A stretch of DNA of 64,000 nucleotides from Winogradskyella haliclonae (lineage in GTDB: Bacteria; Bacteroidota; Bacteroidia; Flavobacteriales; Flavobacteriaceae). The translations under genes were made by a program, and so were the position numbers. The DNA is taken from positions 868,001 to 932,000 of the forward strand of contig NZ_BMDQ01000001.1 in NCBI RefSeq assembly GCF_014635865.1. The letters are read 5' to 3'. Below, piece after piece: positions 54,828 through 63,386 of this stretch. The notes under the pieces are model-generated. The model worked only from the letters and a program-made list of their open reading frames with translations, was not told the origin of the DNA and did not search any database. Numbering within the stretch: position 1 is the first letter of the stretch; every line of letters starts with the position of its first letter.

Positions 54828-54858
54828 CGGCGTAAAAACAAAATCAACTTTATACACA

Positions 54859-57405
54859 ATGAAAAAAATTTCACAATTTGTACTAGTTTTTGTAGTGATG
54901 TTATTCACTTCAGTTACTTTTTCTCAAAGTACAATTACTGGTAAAATTTTAGGTTCGGATTTTAATGGGCCATTACCAGGAGTTAACATTCTTGAAAAAG
55001 GAACAACTAATGGTACTTCAACAAACTTTGACGGAAACTTTTCAATTACTACAAAAGAAGCTTCTGGGGAATTAGTAATCTCTTACGTAGGTTATGTTTC
55101 ACAAACTATAGCTTTTAATGCTAGTAAGGATTTAGGAACAATTACTTTAATGGTTAGCGATGTAGGTTTAGACGAAGTAATGATTATTGCTTCTGTAGCA
55201 GTTGACAGAAAAACACCTGTTGCTGTTTCTACAGTAAAAGCAGATCAAATCGAACTAAAATTAGGAACTCAAGAATTTCCTGAAGTTTTAAAATCTACAC
55301 CTGGTGTATATGCTACCAAACAAGGCGGTGGATATGGAGACGGTCGAATAAACTTAAGAGGGTTTAACTCTGAGAATGTTGCTGTGATGATTAACGGTGT
55401 TCCTGTAAACGACATGGAAAATGGTCGTGTTTTCTGGAGTAACTGGGCAGGTTTAGGTGATGTAACAAGTTCTATGCAGGTACAAAGAGGTCTTGGTGCG
55501 GCTAAAGTTGCAGTGCCTTCTGTAGGTGGAACAATAAACATTATTTCTAAAACTACAGATGTTGAGGCTGGTGGAAATTTCTATACAACTTTAGGTAACG
55601 ATGGATTCAAGAAATTTGGGGTGACTTATTCAACAGGTTTAATGGATAATGGTTTTGCTGCTACGGTTTCTGCAGCTAAAACAGATGGTGATGGTTTCGT
55701 TGATGGTACTGAGTTTAATGCAGTATCTTACTTCATCAACATATCTAAGCAAATAAACGAGAATCATAAATTAGCATTTACCGCTTTCGGTGCTAAGCAA
55801 CGTCATGGTCAGAGACAAAACAGACATTCTATAGAAACATTCAGAAAGTCTGAAAGGGATATAAAATTTAATTCAGATTGGGGTTACAGAAATGGGCAAA
55901 TTACTTTTCAGGAAGATAACTTCTACCACAAACCACAAATCTCTTTAAACCACTATTGGAACATAAATGATAAATCTAAATTATCTACTGCTGCTTACGT
56001 GTCGTTTGGTACTGGTGGAGGTGGAGGTTTCCGCGGTGTAAACAAATTTGGTTTTGACCCTTCTACAGGAATTGGAGAATACAGAGATGGTTTATATGGC
56101 CCAATTGATTTTGATAGAATTGCACAAGAAAACGAAGATTTAGGTGTAAATGGTTCTGAAACTATTTTAAGAGCATCACGAAATGACCATAAATGGTATG
56201 GTGTTTTATCTACTTACCAAACAGACTTAACAGATGAGTTAGTTCTTTTAGGAGGTCTTGATTTTAGATATTACAAAGGAATCCACTTCCAAGAAGTTAC
56301 AGATTTATTAGGTGGTCAATACTACCTTGATGATAATGATGTTAACAATCCAAACAGACAAACTAGAGTTGGTGATAAAGTTAACTATGATAATGATGGT
56401 ATTGTAAACTGGATTGGTGGATTTACACAATTAGAATATTCTAAAGATAAATTAGCAGCTTTCGTTTCGTTAGCAGCTTCAAATACTGGTTATAAGCGTG
56501 TTGACCGTTTTAACTATTTAGATTCAGATCCACTACAGACTACAGGTACTTCTAACTTTTTTGGTTATGGTGTAAAAGGAGGTGCTAACTATAATTTAGA
56601 CGATAACCATAATGTATTTGCTAACTTAGGATATTTTGAAAAAGCACCTTTCTTTAGAGCTGTATATCCTGAATTCGATAATGAAAATATAAATGATGAT
56701 GCTCCTAATCAAAAGATCACAAGTTTTGAGTTAGGTTATGGTTACAGAAGTGATAAGTTAAGTGCTAATGTCAATGTATATCATACAAGATGGAATGATA
56801 GAACAGAGTTTGCGTCTTTCCAAACGCAAAGTAATGAGTTGGCTTTCGTTAATATTTTAGGAGTAGATGCTATCCATAAAGGAATTGAAATAGATTTCGT
56901 TTACAGACCATGGGATAACCTAAGAATAACTGGTATGGCATCTATCGGAGATTGGAGATGGGGGAACAATGTTGAAAATGTTGAAATTAGAGACGAAGAA
57001 CAAAATCTTATAGACACCGTAGATATCATAATTGAGGATTTAAGAGTAGGTGATGCTGCTCAAACAACTTTTGCATTAGGAGCTAATTATGATATTGGAC
57101 CTGATACAATCTTAACTGTTGATTACAATTACTTTGCGGATTTGTATTCAGATTTCGACCCAAGTGATAGAGGTACAGTTGGACCACAAGCATGGAAAGT
57201 ACCTGCATACGGAATTTTTGATACTGCTATGCGTCACAACTTTAAGTTTGGTAACTTTGATGCTACATTAACAGGTAGAATTAATAATATATTCAATACA
57301 GAGTATATTGCTGATTCTCAAGATGGTGACGGAACTGCACAAGGTGCAAGAGTATTTTACGGCTTTGGACGTACATTTAGTGTAGGTGCTAAAATTAATT
57401 TTTAA
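54859..57405 (+). CDS. TonB-dependent outer-membrane receptor (CarboxypepD_reg plus plug)
   Basis: The 848-residue protein has a signal peptide (MKKISQFVLVFVVMLFTSVT, cleavage near SQ), a CarboxypepD_reg domain (about 24-105; GPLPGVNILEKGTTNGTSTN, YVGYVS) and a plug domain (about 120-225; VLKSTPGVYATKQGGGYGDG, RGFNSENVAVMINGVPVNDM). The barrel ends RVFYGFGRTFSVGAKINF. It lacks a SusD partner; 12 bases downstream is a lipoprotein that may be its surface partner. The ligand is unknown. Confidence 0.93.
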   Translation: MKKISQFVLVFVVMLFTSVTFSQSTITGKILGSDFNGPLPGVNILEKGTTNGTSTNFDGNFSITTKEASGELVISYVGYVSQTIAFNASKDLGTITLMVSDVGLDEVMIIASVAVDRKTPVAVSTVKADQIELKLGTQEFPEVLKSTPGVYATKQGGGYGDGRINLRGFNSENVAVMINGVPVNDMENGRVFWSNWAGLGDVTSSMQVQRGLGAAKVAVPSVGGTINIISKTTDVEAGGNFYTTLGNDGFKKFGVTYSTGLMDNGFAATVSAAKTDGDGFVDGTEFNAVSYFINISKQINENHKLAFTAFGAKQRHGQRQNRHSIETFRKSERDIKFNSDWGYRNGQITFQEDNFYHKPQISLNHYWNINDKSKLSTAAYVSFGTGGGGGFRGVNKFGFDPSTGIGEYRDGLYGPIDFDRIAQENEDLGVNGSETILRASRNDHKWYGVLSTYQTDLTDELVLLGGLDFRYYKGIHFQEVTDLLGGQYYLDDNDVNNPNRQTRVGDKVNYDNDGIVNWIGGFTQLEYSKDKLAAFVSLAASNTGYKRVDRFNYLDSDPLQTTGTSNFFGYGVKGGANYNLDDNHNVFANLGYFEKAPFFRAVYPEFDNENINDDAPNQKITSFELGYGYRSDKLSANVNVYHTRWNDRTEFASFQTQSNELAFVNILGVDAIHKGIEIDFVYRPWDNLRITGMASIGDWRWGNNVENVEIRDEEQNLIDTVDIIIEDLRVGDAAQTTFALGANYDIGPDTILTVDYNYFADLYSDFDPSDRGTVGPQAWKVPAYGIFDTAMRHNFKFGNFDATLTGRINNIFNTEYIADSQDGDGTAQGARVFYGFGRTFSVGAKINF

Positions 57406-57417
57406 AAAAAAAGAGAA

Positions 57418-59055
57418 ATGAAAAAAATAGTTTATTTATTCGCTTTAGTGGCTATAGCTTTTACAAGCTGTAACCCATTAGAAGATATTAATGAAGAGAT
57501 TGATGCGATTCCTGCAGCACCAAATGTTGGTACTTTTGAGTACACACTTGTAACAGAAGATTATGATGCGCTTATGGTAGATGGAGCGTTTCAATCTGTA
57601 GACGAAGCAAAAGCTTTATTGCCAGATTTTCTAGCAGATTTATATCCTTTATATGGACAAGGTTCTTCAGTATTGGTGAACTATAACTTGTTTTTTAGTG
57701 GTATAGATGGTGTATCAGATTTTACTGATTCTGATACATATCAACTAACAAATGCAGATTATGCGTCTACCGGAAGTGATGCTTTTGGTTTTTATCCTAA
57801 TATTGATGCAACAGATGAGATTCCTGCAGTCCTAGACGCTCAAATTATGAGTCCAGTAGATGGACAGTTCTTATTGGTCGAGTACGATCAGTATTTTGAA
57901 ACGCCTACTGTAGGTATTGCTGATTTATATAGAGCTGAATTCCCTGGAGATTTTGGAAATTTCGAAGTAGTTTCTATTTCTGGACCAGCAGATTTAGGTT
58001 GGAATGCAACAGATTCAAATGTTACTGGTTCTGCCTTCAATGGATCTTCAAATGCAATGGAAGAGTGGATGGTTTCTCCTTTAATTGATTTAACAGGTCA
58101 GACAGGTGTCCTTTTCGAGATTACTCAAGAGATTGATTTCTTTGGTGCAGATCCTACTTCAATAGACATCATGGTGTCTACTACATATACTCCAGGTGGA
58201 GGTATTGATGCTATGGATTGGACTGCTTTAAGTTTTGATAAAAACGCATATAGTTCATTAACAACTTCTCCTGATTTAGATTTTTCTGCATACGATGGTG
58301 AGGAAGTTTATGTTGCGTTTAGATATACAGCTACGGATTCTAATTCTGCGCGTTGGAGAGTTCAGTCTTTTGCTACAAAAGCAATTGGAGTGTCTGGAGA
58401 TACTAATGGAAAAGGAGAGTACTTTGTATTCGACGGAGGTTCTTGGGAAGAAGCAGAAGGTGTTTACTATTTAAGTGATGCGGATTACGATTCTATGGGC
58501 GAAGAGTCAGGACAACCAGGTCGTTTTAACAACTTTAGTGATTCGGTTTTACCAGAAAATTATGTACCACAATTCTTAGGATTAACGTATCCATTTGCTC
58601 AAGAAGGTGATCAATTATTTGTAATCTACAAATACTTCTCAGGAGGTGTTTCTAGAAGAGGAGATTTCTATACATTTACTAACGGAGAGTGGTTACCATT
58701 TCAAGCATCTTTACAATTTGGATTTAATGATGGTGTTTGGGTACCAGACAACACGATTAGATACGAACTGGTAACGTCAGATTACGAATTAGTGGTTTCT
58801 GAACTTACAGGTGTTATGGGCTTTGGAGATGCTGTAGATAACTTAGATAGTTTTGGCAACTTTAAAAGAACAGGAAGCAGTGATAGCTGGACAGATGAAA
58901 TGATGTTAACTGCTGTAGGTGTAATTTTAGATAATTTAAATCCAAGTGCAGAAGAAGGACAAAAGTATGTCGTAATTGCTGAAACTTGGGCACCAGGTAA
59001 TGCAATAGAAGAGTTTGCAGTTATAAAAACTGGAGGTGAATGGGTTTATCAATAG
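57418..59055 (+). CDS. Choice-of-anchor J lipoprotein paired with the TonB receptor
   Basis: The 545-residue protein has a lipobox (VAIAFTSCNP, Cys about 19). It begins with a short repeat (EYTLVTEDYDALMVDGAFQS) that recurs as YQLTNADY, YYLSDADYDSM and YELVTSDYELVV. A choice-of-anchor J-like (DUF5017-type) sandwich lies at about 170-320 (NVTGSAFNGSSNAMEEWMVS, DWTALSFDKNAYSSL). I infer a surface-exposed binding lipoprotein cooperating with the adjacent receptor. No catalytic motif is visible. A terminator follows at 59079. Confidence 0.83.
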   Translation: MKKIVYLFALVAIAFTSCNPLEDINEEIDAIPAAPNVGTFEYTLVTEDYDALMVDGAFQSVDEAKALLPDFLADLYPLYGQGSSVLVNYNLFFSGIDGVSDFTDSDTYQLTNADYASTGSDAFGFYPNIDATDEIPAVLDAQIMSPVDGQFLLVEYDQYFETPTVGIADLYRAEFPGDFGNFEVVSISGPADLGWNATDSNVTGSAFNGSSNAMEEWMVSPLIDLTGQTGVLFEITQEIDFFGADPTSIDIMVSTTYTPGGGIDAMDWTALSFDKNAYSSLTTSPDLDFSAYDGEEVYVAFRYTATDSNSARWRVQSFATKAIGVSGDTNGKGEYFVFDGGSWEEAEGVYYLSDADYDSMGEESGQPGRFNNFSDSVLPENYVPQFLGLTYPFAQEGDQLFVIYKYFSGGVSRRGDFYTFTNGEWLPFQASLQFGFNDGVWVPDNTIRYELVTSDYELVVSELTGVMGFGDAVDNLDSFGNFKRTGSSDSWTDEMMLTAVGVILDNLNPSAEEGQKYVVIAETWAPGNAIEEFAVIKTGGEWVYQ

Positions 59056-59078
59056 ATAAACGAATTACCTAATAAACT

Positions 59079-59112
59079 AAAAAAAGCTCATCATTTAAGA
59101 TGGGCTTTTTTT
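59079..59112. terminator. Bidirectional terminator between the lipoprotein gene and gldD
   Basis: An A7 run precedes an 8-bp stem (AGCTCATC / GATGGGCT, one G-T pair) with loop ATTTAA, followed by T7. It serves the two convergent genes. Confidence 0.85.
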
Positions 59113-59131
59113 ATTAATAATATTTTTAGAT

Positions 59132-59707
59132 TTAATTCTTCCACTCCAAACTTTCCATAACACGTTTTATATCGTTTCTAAGATATATTGCAGCTGGATA
59201 TATAGAATCGTAATTAGGTTTTGCATAAAAGTAAAGAGAGCCGCTTAAAAAGTGATTTGTACTGTCTGTAGCATAAAATTGTGATTGAGAAGCGGCATTG
59301 CCACCAACTTCATAAAACATACCATAAACATTCTTTTTTGGGTATTCAAAAAACTCACTTTGTATTTCATCAGCTTTTTGAGTATGTTTCTGAGTCAAGT
59401 TTTGAGCGTCTCTTAATAAGCTCTTCAAATTGGTATCAGTAACTTTTTTATAAGTGAGGTATATGGTGCCTTTCAATTTAGGGTATTCAAGATCTACACT
59501 ATATGAAGTACCCTTATTTTCAGTTTTTATCTTAGAAATAGCTTTTGATAGTGTGTTTTTTTCAAAAGAAAAAGGTACTGGGATGTCTATACGGTTATAT
59601 ATTGGTGTAGGATAATCTAATCTTAAAAAAGCCCTAGGTTTAGGTAGTGGGTCATTGCCACAACCAACTAAAAAAAAGACGAAAAGAGGAATTATGATTT
59701 TTTTCAT
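59132..59707 (-). CDS. gldD: Gliding motility lipoprotein GldD
   Basis: The 191-residue lipoprotein (lipobox FFLVGCGND) matches GldD, which is required for gliding in Flavobacterium johnsoniae and linked to T9SS function. Typical features are PKPRAFLRLDYPTPIYN, SVDLEYPKLKGTIYLTYK, FEYPKKNVYGMFYEVGGNAA with SQSQFYATDSTNHFLSGSLY and a C-terminus of about ESLEWKN. It is the last gene of mutY-ssb-gldE-gldD, 36 bases after gldE. Confidence 0.95.
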   Translation of the reverse strand: MKKIIIPLFVFFLVGCGNDPLPKPRAFLRLDYPTPIYNRIDIPVPFSFEKNTLSKAISKIKTENKGTSYSVDLEYPKLKGTIYLTYKKVTDTNLKSLLRDAQNLTQKHTQKADEIQSEFFEYPKKNVYGMFYEVGGNAASQSQFYATDSTNHFLSGSLYFYAKPNYDSIYPAAIYLRNDIKRVMESLEWKN

Positions 59708-59743
59708 TGTTAAAACCTAAATGAATAAGGATATCTATTAGAA

Positions 59744-61054
59744 TTATGCGTCTAAAATAGTAAGCTTTATTTGTTTTATGCGCTTTTTCTCAATTGCTTC
59801 TGTAGTAAAAACGTAATTTTCAAAATTTATTTTACTATTAATACGAGGAAATCCTCCTGATATCTCTAAAATAAAACCAGCAATAGTTTCAGCTTCTCCT
59901 TTTTTGTCTTCAAAAAGAGAGGTGTCTTCAAGTTCTAAAATTTTGTAAATATCTTTCAGCTGAGTTTTACCATCGAAGCAGTAATTTTTATCATCTATTT
60001 TTGTATAGTTAAGGTCGTCTACATCATACTCGTCACTAATGTCTCCTACAATTTCTTCAATAATATCTTCTAATGAAACGACTCCAGATGTACCACCATA
60101 TTCATCTACTACAACCGCTAAATGCACTTTTTTGGTTTGAAACTCTTGCATTAAATCATCAAGCTTTTTGTTTTCAGGCACAAAAAAAGGTTCTCTTAAA
60201 ATACTAGTCCAATCAAAAGACGTCTTGTTAAGGTGAGGTAATAAATCTTTAACATACAAAATACCAATGACCTTATCAATGCTTTCTTCATATACAGGAA
60301 TACGAGAATAGCCATTAACAATTATTTCTGGAATAATGGTATTAAAATCAGCTTCGATATTAACCGCAAAAATGTCCATGCGAGGGCGCATAACCTGTTT
60401 TGTGTCAGTATTACCAAAAGAAACTATGCTTTGTAGAATTTGCTGTTCTTCCTTAGTTGTGTCATTATCATCAGTTAACTCTAAAGCCTGTGAAAGTTGA
60501 TCTACACTAATATTAGATTTTTGCTTACCTAACTTGTTTTGTATTTGGATAGTTATAAAACGCAAAGGCATACTTACAGGAGAAAATATAATATCTAGAA
60601 TCTTCAGAGGTCTGGCCATAGCTACAGAAAATTTAATACTATTTCTGCTGGCGTATATTTTTGGGATGATTTCTCCGAATAAGAGAATTAAAAATGTTGC
60701 AGAAACAACTTCTAGTAAAAATCTTAGGATTGAGCTTTCAATTGAAGAAAAGAGAAATTCACCTATGTAAGCAAACAAAATAACAATGGCAATATTTATA
60801 AAGTTATTAGCAACTAATATGGTAGCTAAAAGTTTTTTTGGCTTTTCTAGAAGTGATGTAATAATGCTAATACTTTTTGTGTGTTCGGCACTAGCAGTGT
60901 CTATATCAGATTTTGTTAAAGAAAATAAAGCAACTTCAACTCCAGAGATTAATGCAGAACAAAATAATAATACAGCGAGAGCTATAAAACTTACTAAGAA
61001 AGAGGTGTTTATAGTAATTAAGGTGATTAGAAAACTACTGGGTTCAGGGTCCAA
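59744..61054 (-). CDS. gldE: Gliding motility-associated protein GldE (CNNM/CorC-like)
   Basis: The 436-residue protein has an N-terminal CNNM domain with three or four helices (about 12-195; FCSALISGVEVALFSLTKSD, LVANNFINIAIVILF, LFGEIIPKIYASRN). Two CBS domains follow (about 215-335; VMRPRMDIFAVNIEADFNTI, AVVVDEYGGTSGVVSLEDII) and then a CorC_HlyC domain. GldE overproduction can compensate for some gldD defects in F. johnsoniae. It is likely an inner-membrane ion transporter-type protein. ssb is 24 bases upstream. Confidence 0.94.
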   Translation of the reverse strand: MDPEPSSFLITLITINTSFLVSFIALAVLLFCSALISGVEVALFSLTKSDIDTASAEHTKSISIITSLLEKPKKLLATILVANNFINIAIVILFAYIGEFLFSSIESSILRFLLEVVSATFLILLFGEIIPKIYASRNSIKFSVAMARPLKILDIIFSPVSMPLRFITIQIQNKLGKQKSNISVDQLSQALELTDDNDTTKEEQQILQSIVSFGNTDTKQVMRPRMDIFAVNIEADFNTIIPEIIVNGYSRIPVYEESIDKVIGILYVKDLLPHLNKTSFDWTSILREPFFVPENKKLDDLMQEFQTKKVHLAVVVDEYGGTSGVVSLEDIIEEIVGDISDEYDVDDLNYTKIDDKNYCFDGKTQLKDIYKILELEDTSLFEDKKGEAETIAGFILEISGGFPRINSKINFENYVFTTEAIEKKRIKQIKLTILDA

Positions 61055-61078
61055 AGCAAAAGGATTTTTTAAAAAAAA

Positions 61079-61525
61079 TTAAAATGGTAAATCATCATTA
61101 TCATCAGTTAACGAAACATCACTAGCTGATTTCGCAGGTTCAGATGTATGTGCGGAGTTCTGTGGTGTAGCATTTTGTTGCTGTTCGTTCTTATTGGTTA
61201 AAAACGTAAAATCATTACACTGAATTTCTGTAGAGTAGCGTTCCATACCTTTGTCATCAGTCCATTTACGGGTTTTAATACGACCTTCTATGTAGACCTT
61301 GTCTCCTTTACTTAAATACTTTTCACAAATTTCAGCGGCTTTGTTACGTACAACAATATTATGCCATTCTGTATTAGAAACACGCTCATTTGTTTGCTTG
61401 TTGGTATACGTTTCATTGGTAGCCAAAGGAAAACGACCCACACAATTTTTGTCATCAAAATAATGCATCTTTACTTCATCTCCTAAGTGTCCAATTAGCA
61501 TGACTTTATTTAGTGTTCCAGACAT
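61079..61525 (-). CDS. ssb: Single-stranded DNA-binding protein
   Basis: The 148-residue protein has an OB fold (MSGTLNKVMLIGHLGDEVKM, WHNIVVRNKAAEICEKYLSK, GDKVYIEGRIKTRKWTDDKG) and a flexible linker. The acidic C-terminal tip DDNDDLPF binds partner proteins such as RecO, PriA or polymerase subunits. It is preceded by a minus-strand -7 box at 61554. Confidence 0.97.
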   Translation of the reverse strand: MSGTLNKVMLIGHLGDEVKMHYFDDKNCVGRFPLATNETYTNKQTNERVSNTEWHNIVVRNKAAEICEKYLSKGDKVYIEGRIKTRKWTDDKGMERYSTEIQCNDFTFLTNKNEQQQNATPQNSAHTSEPAKSASDVSLTDDNDDLPF

Positions 61526-61553
61526 AATCTATGTTTAAGTTTAAAAAGGAGTG

Positions 61554-61561
61554 CAAAATTA
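61554..61561 (-). promoter_or_regulatory. -7 promoter box of ssb-gldE-gldD
   Basis: CAAAATTA on the plus strand reads TAATTTTG on the minus strand, 28 bases before the ATG at 61525, within the 87-base mutY-ssb gap. Confidence 0.45.
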
Positions 61562-61612
61562 CACTTTTTCTATTCTGTACTTAAAAATACTAAAAATAAG
61601 TATAGAGATTTT

Positions 61613-62653
61613 TTAAAATTTAAATTTGGATAAAAACTCGTTAATTAAAGCTGGAACAGGATAGTCTTTGATAGAATTAGGCGATATTCCTTTTCTAGGT
61701 AAGCTATTCACTTCAATAATCCAGAATTTGGTATACAAGTGTTGATGAGATAATTTATGTACGATATCTGTCTCATTAAACAGATTAAATTCAAAATTCA
61801 AATGTTTCAGAAATTCATTTTCTGAAGCTAATAATTTAAATTCTGAAATGGTAATACTTTTCTCAGTTTCAATAAGTGGAAATTGATAAAGGTTCTGCCA
61901 AATCCCTTTTTGAATACGTTTCTCAATAATGGTATTTCTATCACTGTCAATAATGACGAGATAATTAAAATACCGCTTTTTAACTTTTAGCTTTTTTAGC
62001 TTAACAGGTAATTCTGAAATCTTATTTTTTTGAAACGCCACGCAACCAGATTGAAGCGGACAAAGAATGCAATAAGGATTTTTTGGTTTACATTGTTGTG
62101 CACCAAATTCCATTATGGCCTGATTAAAAAGTGCAGGTTGTTTTTGGTCAATTAACTCGGTTGCTAATGCTTTAAATTCTTTAATACCTTTTGTAGTGTT
62201 TATAGGTGTATCGATACCATAAAAGCGAGACAATACTCTGTAAACATTACCGTCTACAACAGCTGCAACTTCCCCAAAAGCAATGGATGCAATGGCACTA
62301 GCTGTGTAATCGCCAATGCCTTTTAGTTTTATAATTTCTTTGTATGTGTTAGGAAATATACCGTCTAATTCCTTAACGATATATTTAGCAGTATAATGCA
62401 AGTTTCTGGCTCTAGAGTAGTAACCTAAACCTTGCCATAATTTTAAAACGTTTTGTTCTTCACTTTCTGCAAGATCAAAAACTGTAGGAAATGCTTTTAC
62501 AAAAGATTCATAATAGGGTAAGCCTTGTTTAACTTGTGTCTGTTGTAAAATGATTTCAGAAAGCCATATGTAATATGGCTTTATAGTGTGTCTCCAAGGT
62601 AAATCTCTTTTATTATCTGAATACCAGTTGATTACGTTTTTTGAAAAATTCAT
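61613..62653 (-). CDS. mutY: A/G-specific adenine DNA glycosylase
   Basis: MutY removes adenine mispaired with 8-oxoguanine. The 346-residue protein has PWRHTIKPYYIWLSEIILQQ, the HhH motif LKGIGDYTASAIASIAFGE with catalytic Asp in VVDGNVYRVL, the [4Fe-4S] cysteines in CKPKNPYCILCPLQSGC, and a C-terminal NUDIX-like domain for 8-oxoG recognition (IQKGIWQNLYQFPLIE). It is divergent from the HU gene. Confidence 0.96.
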   Translation of the reverse strand: MNFSKNVINWYSDNKRDLPWRHTIKPYYIWLSEIILQQTQVKQGLPYYESFVKAFPTVFDLAESEEQNVLKLWQGLGYYSRARNLHYTAKYIVKELDGIFPNTYKEIIKLKGIGDYTASAIASIAFGEVAAVVDGNVYRVLSRFYGIDTPINTTKGIKEFKALATELIDQKQPALFNQAIMEFGAQQCKPKNPYCILCPLQSGCVAFQKNKISELPVKLKKLKVKKRYFNYLVIIDSDRNTIIEKRIQKGIWQNLYQFPLIETEKSITISEFKLLASENEFLKHLNFEFNLFNETDIVHKLSHQHLYTKFWIIEVNSLPRKGISPNSIKDYPVPALINEFLSKFKF

Positions 62654-62675
62654 TTATTTAAAGTGTAGAACATTG

Positions 62676-62683
62676 CAAACATA
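62676..62683 (-). promoter_or_regulatory. -7 promoter box of mutY
   Basis: CAAACATA on the plus strand reads TATGTTTG on the minus strand and matches TAnnTTTG, 22 bases before the ATG at 62653. Confidence 0.5.
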
Positions 62684-62716
62684 AAACTATATCCGCTTAA
62701 ATTTTAATGAATTACG

Positions 62717-62749
62717 TTTGAAATATTGAATTTAAATTACATATATTTG
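62717..62749 (+). promoter_or_regulatory. Promoter of the HU gene
   Basis: -33 TTTG (62717-62720) and -7 TATATTTG (62742-62749) are separated by 21 bases, close to the Bacteroidetes consensus. The 5' leader is about 35 bases before the ATG at 62791. Confidence 0.65.
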
Positions 62750-62790
62750 CTACCCCTTAAAATAATAGTAACACAAATAAATTAAACAAA

Positions 62791-63081
62791 ATGACAAAAG
62801 CAGATTTAGTAGCTAAAATTTCTGATAAATTAGGAATAGAAAAAGGTGATGTACAGGCTACAGTTGAATCTTTTATGGACGAGGTAAAAACATCTTTAGA
62901 GAGTGGAGATAATGTTTATTTAAGAGGTTTTGGAAGTTTTATAATCAAAACTAGAGCAGAAAAAACAGGACGTAATATCTCTAAGAATACAACTATAAAA
63001 ATACCAGCTCACAACATACCAGCATTTAAGCCAGCTAAAATCTTTTTAGAAGGTGTAAAAGCAAAAGTAGAAGTGAACTAA
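62791..63081 (+). CDS. HU/IHF family DNA-binding protein
   Basis: The 96-residue nucleoid protein has the HU start MTKADLVAKISDKLGIEKGD, VYLRGFGSFIIKTRAEKTGR, the DNA-binding beta arm NISKNTTIKIPAHNIPAFKP and a Lys-rich end. It dimerises and bends DNA. The next gene follows after 39 bases, and both end at the terminator at 63216. Confidence 0.96.
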   Translation: MTKADLVAKISDKLGIEKGDVQATVESFMDEVKTSLESGDNVYLRGFGSFIIKTRAEKTGRNISKNTTIKIPAHNIPAFKPAKIFLEGVKAKVEVN

Positions 63082-63120
63082 ACATACTAAGTAAAATATT
63101 AATTTAAAAACGAATTATTT

Positions 63121-63210
63121 ATGCCAAGTGGTAAAAAAAGAAAAAGACACAAGGTAGCGACGCATAAGCGTAAGAAACGTAGACGCGCTAATCGTCACAA
63201 GAAAAAATAA
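63121..63210 (+). CDS. 29-residue highly basic protein (possible ribosome-associated protein)
   Basis: The reading frame MPSGKKRKRHKVATHKRKKR followed by RRANRHKKK has ATG and TAA. More than half of the residues are Lys, Arg or His. It is too small for usual gene callers. The composition fits a small RNA- or ribosome-binding protein. Near-identical short proteins before RNase E/G are, to my knowledge, widespread in Bacteroidetes, but I cannot assign a name with confidence. It sits between HU and rng, with a terminator 6 bases after its stop. Confidence 0.7.
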   Translation: MPSGKKRKRHKVATHKRKKRRRANRHKKK

Positions 63211-63215
63211 ATCGG

Positions 63216-63241
63216 AAAAGTAGTTAGACAACTACTTTTTT
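63216..63241 (+). terminator. Rho-independent terminator after HU and the basic small protein
   Basis: A 10-bp stem AAAAGTAGTT / AACTACTTTT with loop AGAC is followed by a short T-run, 6 bases after the stop at 63210. Confidence 0.82.
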
Positions 63242-63301
63242 CGGTTTTAAGAAAACGTTCTTTGATATAAAATCTACGGCTGTATTTAATAGATTGCACC
63301 A

Positions 63302-63309
63302 TAGATTTG
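63302..63309 (+). promoter_or_regulatory. -7 promoter box of the RNase E/G gene
   Basis: TAGATTTG matches TAnnTTTG. It predicts a leader of about 70 bases that contains the hairpin at 63346-63373. Confidence 0.45.
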
Positions 63310-63345
63310 CTGGATAATACATCCTGTGTCAAAAAATTAAGTAAA

Positions 63346-63373
63346 ATCCATCTGTCTCAATTAAGAGATGGAT
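63346..63373 (+). promoter_or_regulatory. Hairpin in the 5' leader of the RNase E/G gene
   Basis: ATCCATCT and AGATGGAT form a perfect 8-bp stem with a 12-base loop, ending 13 bases before the ATG at 63387. It may be a target for autoregulatory cleavage by the enzyme it precedes. Confidence 0.45.
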
Positions 63374-63386
63374 ATAAATTAACATT

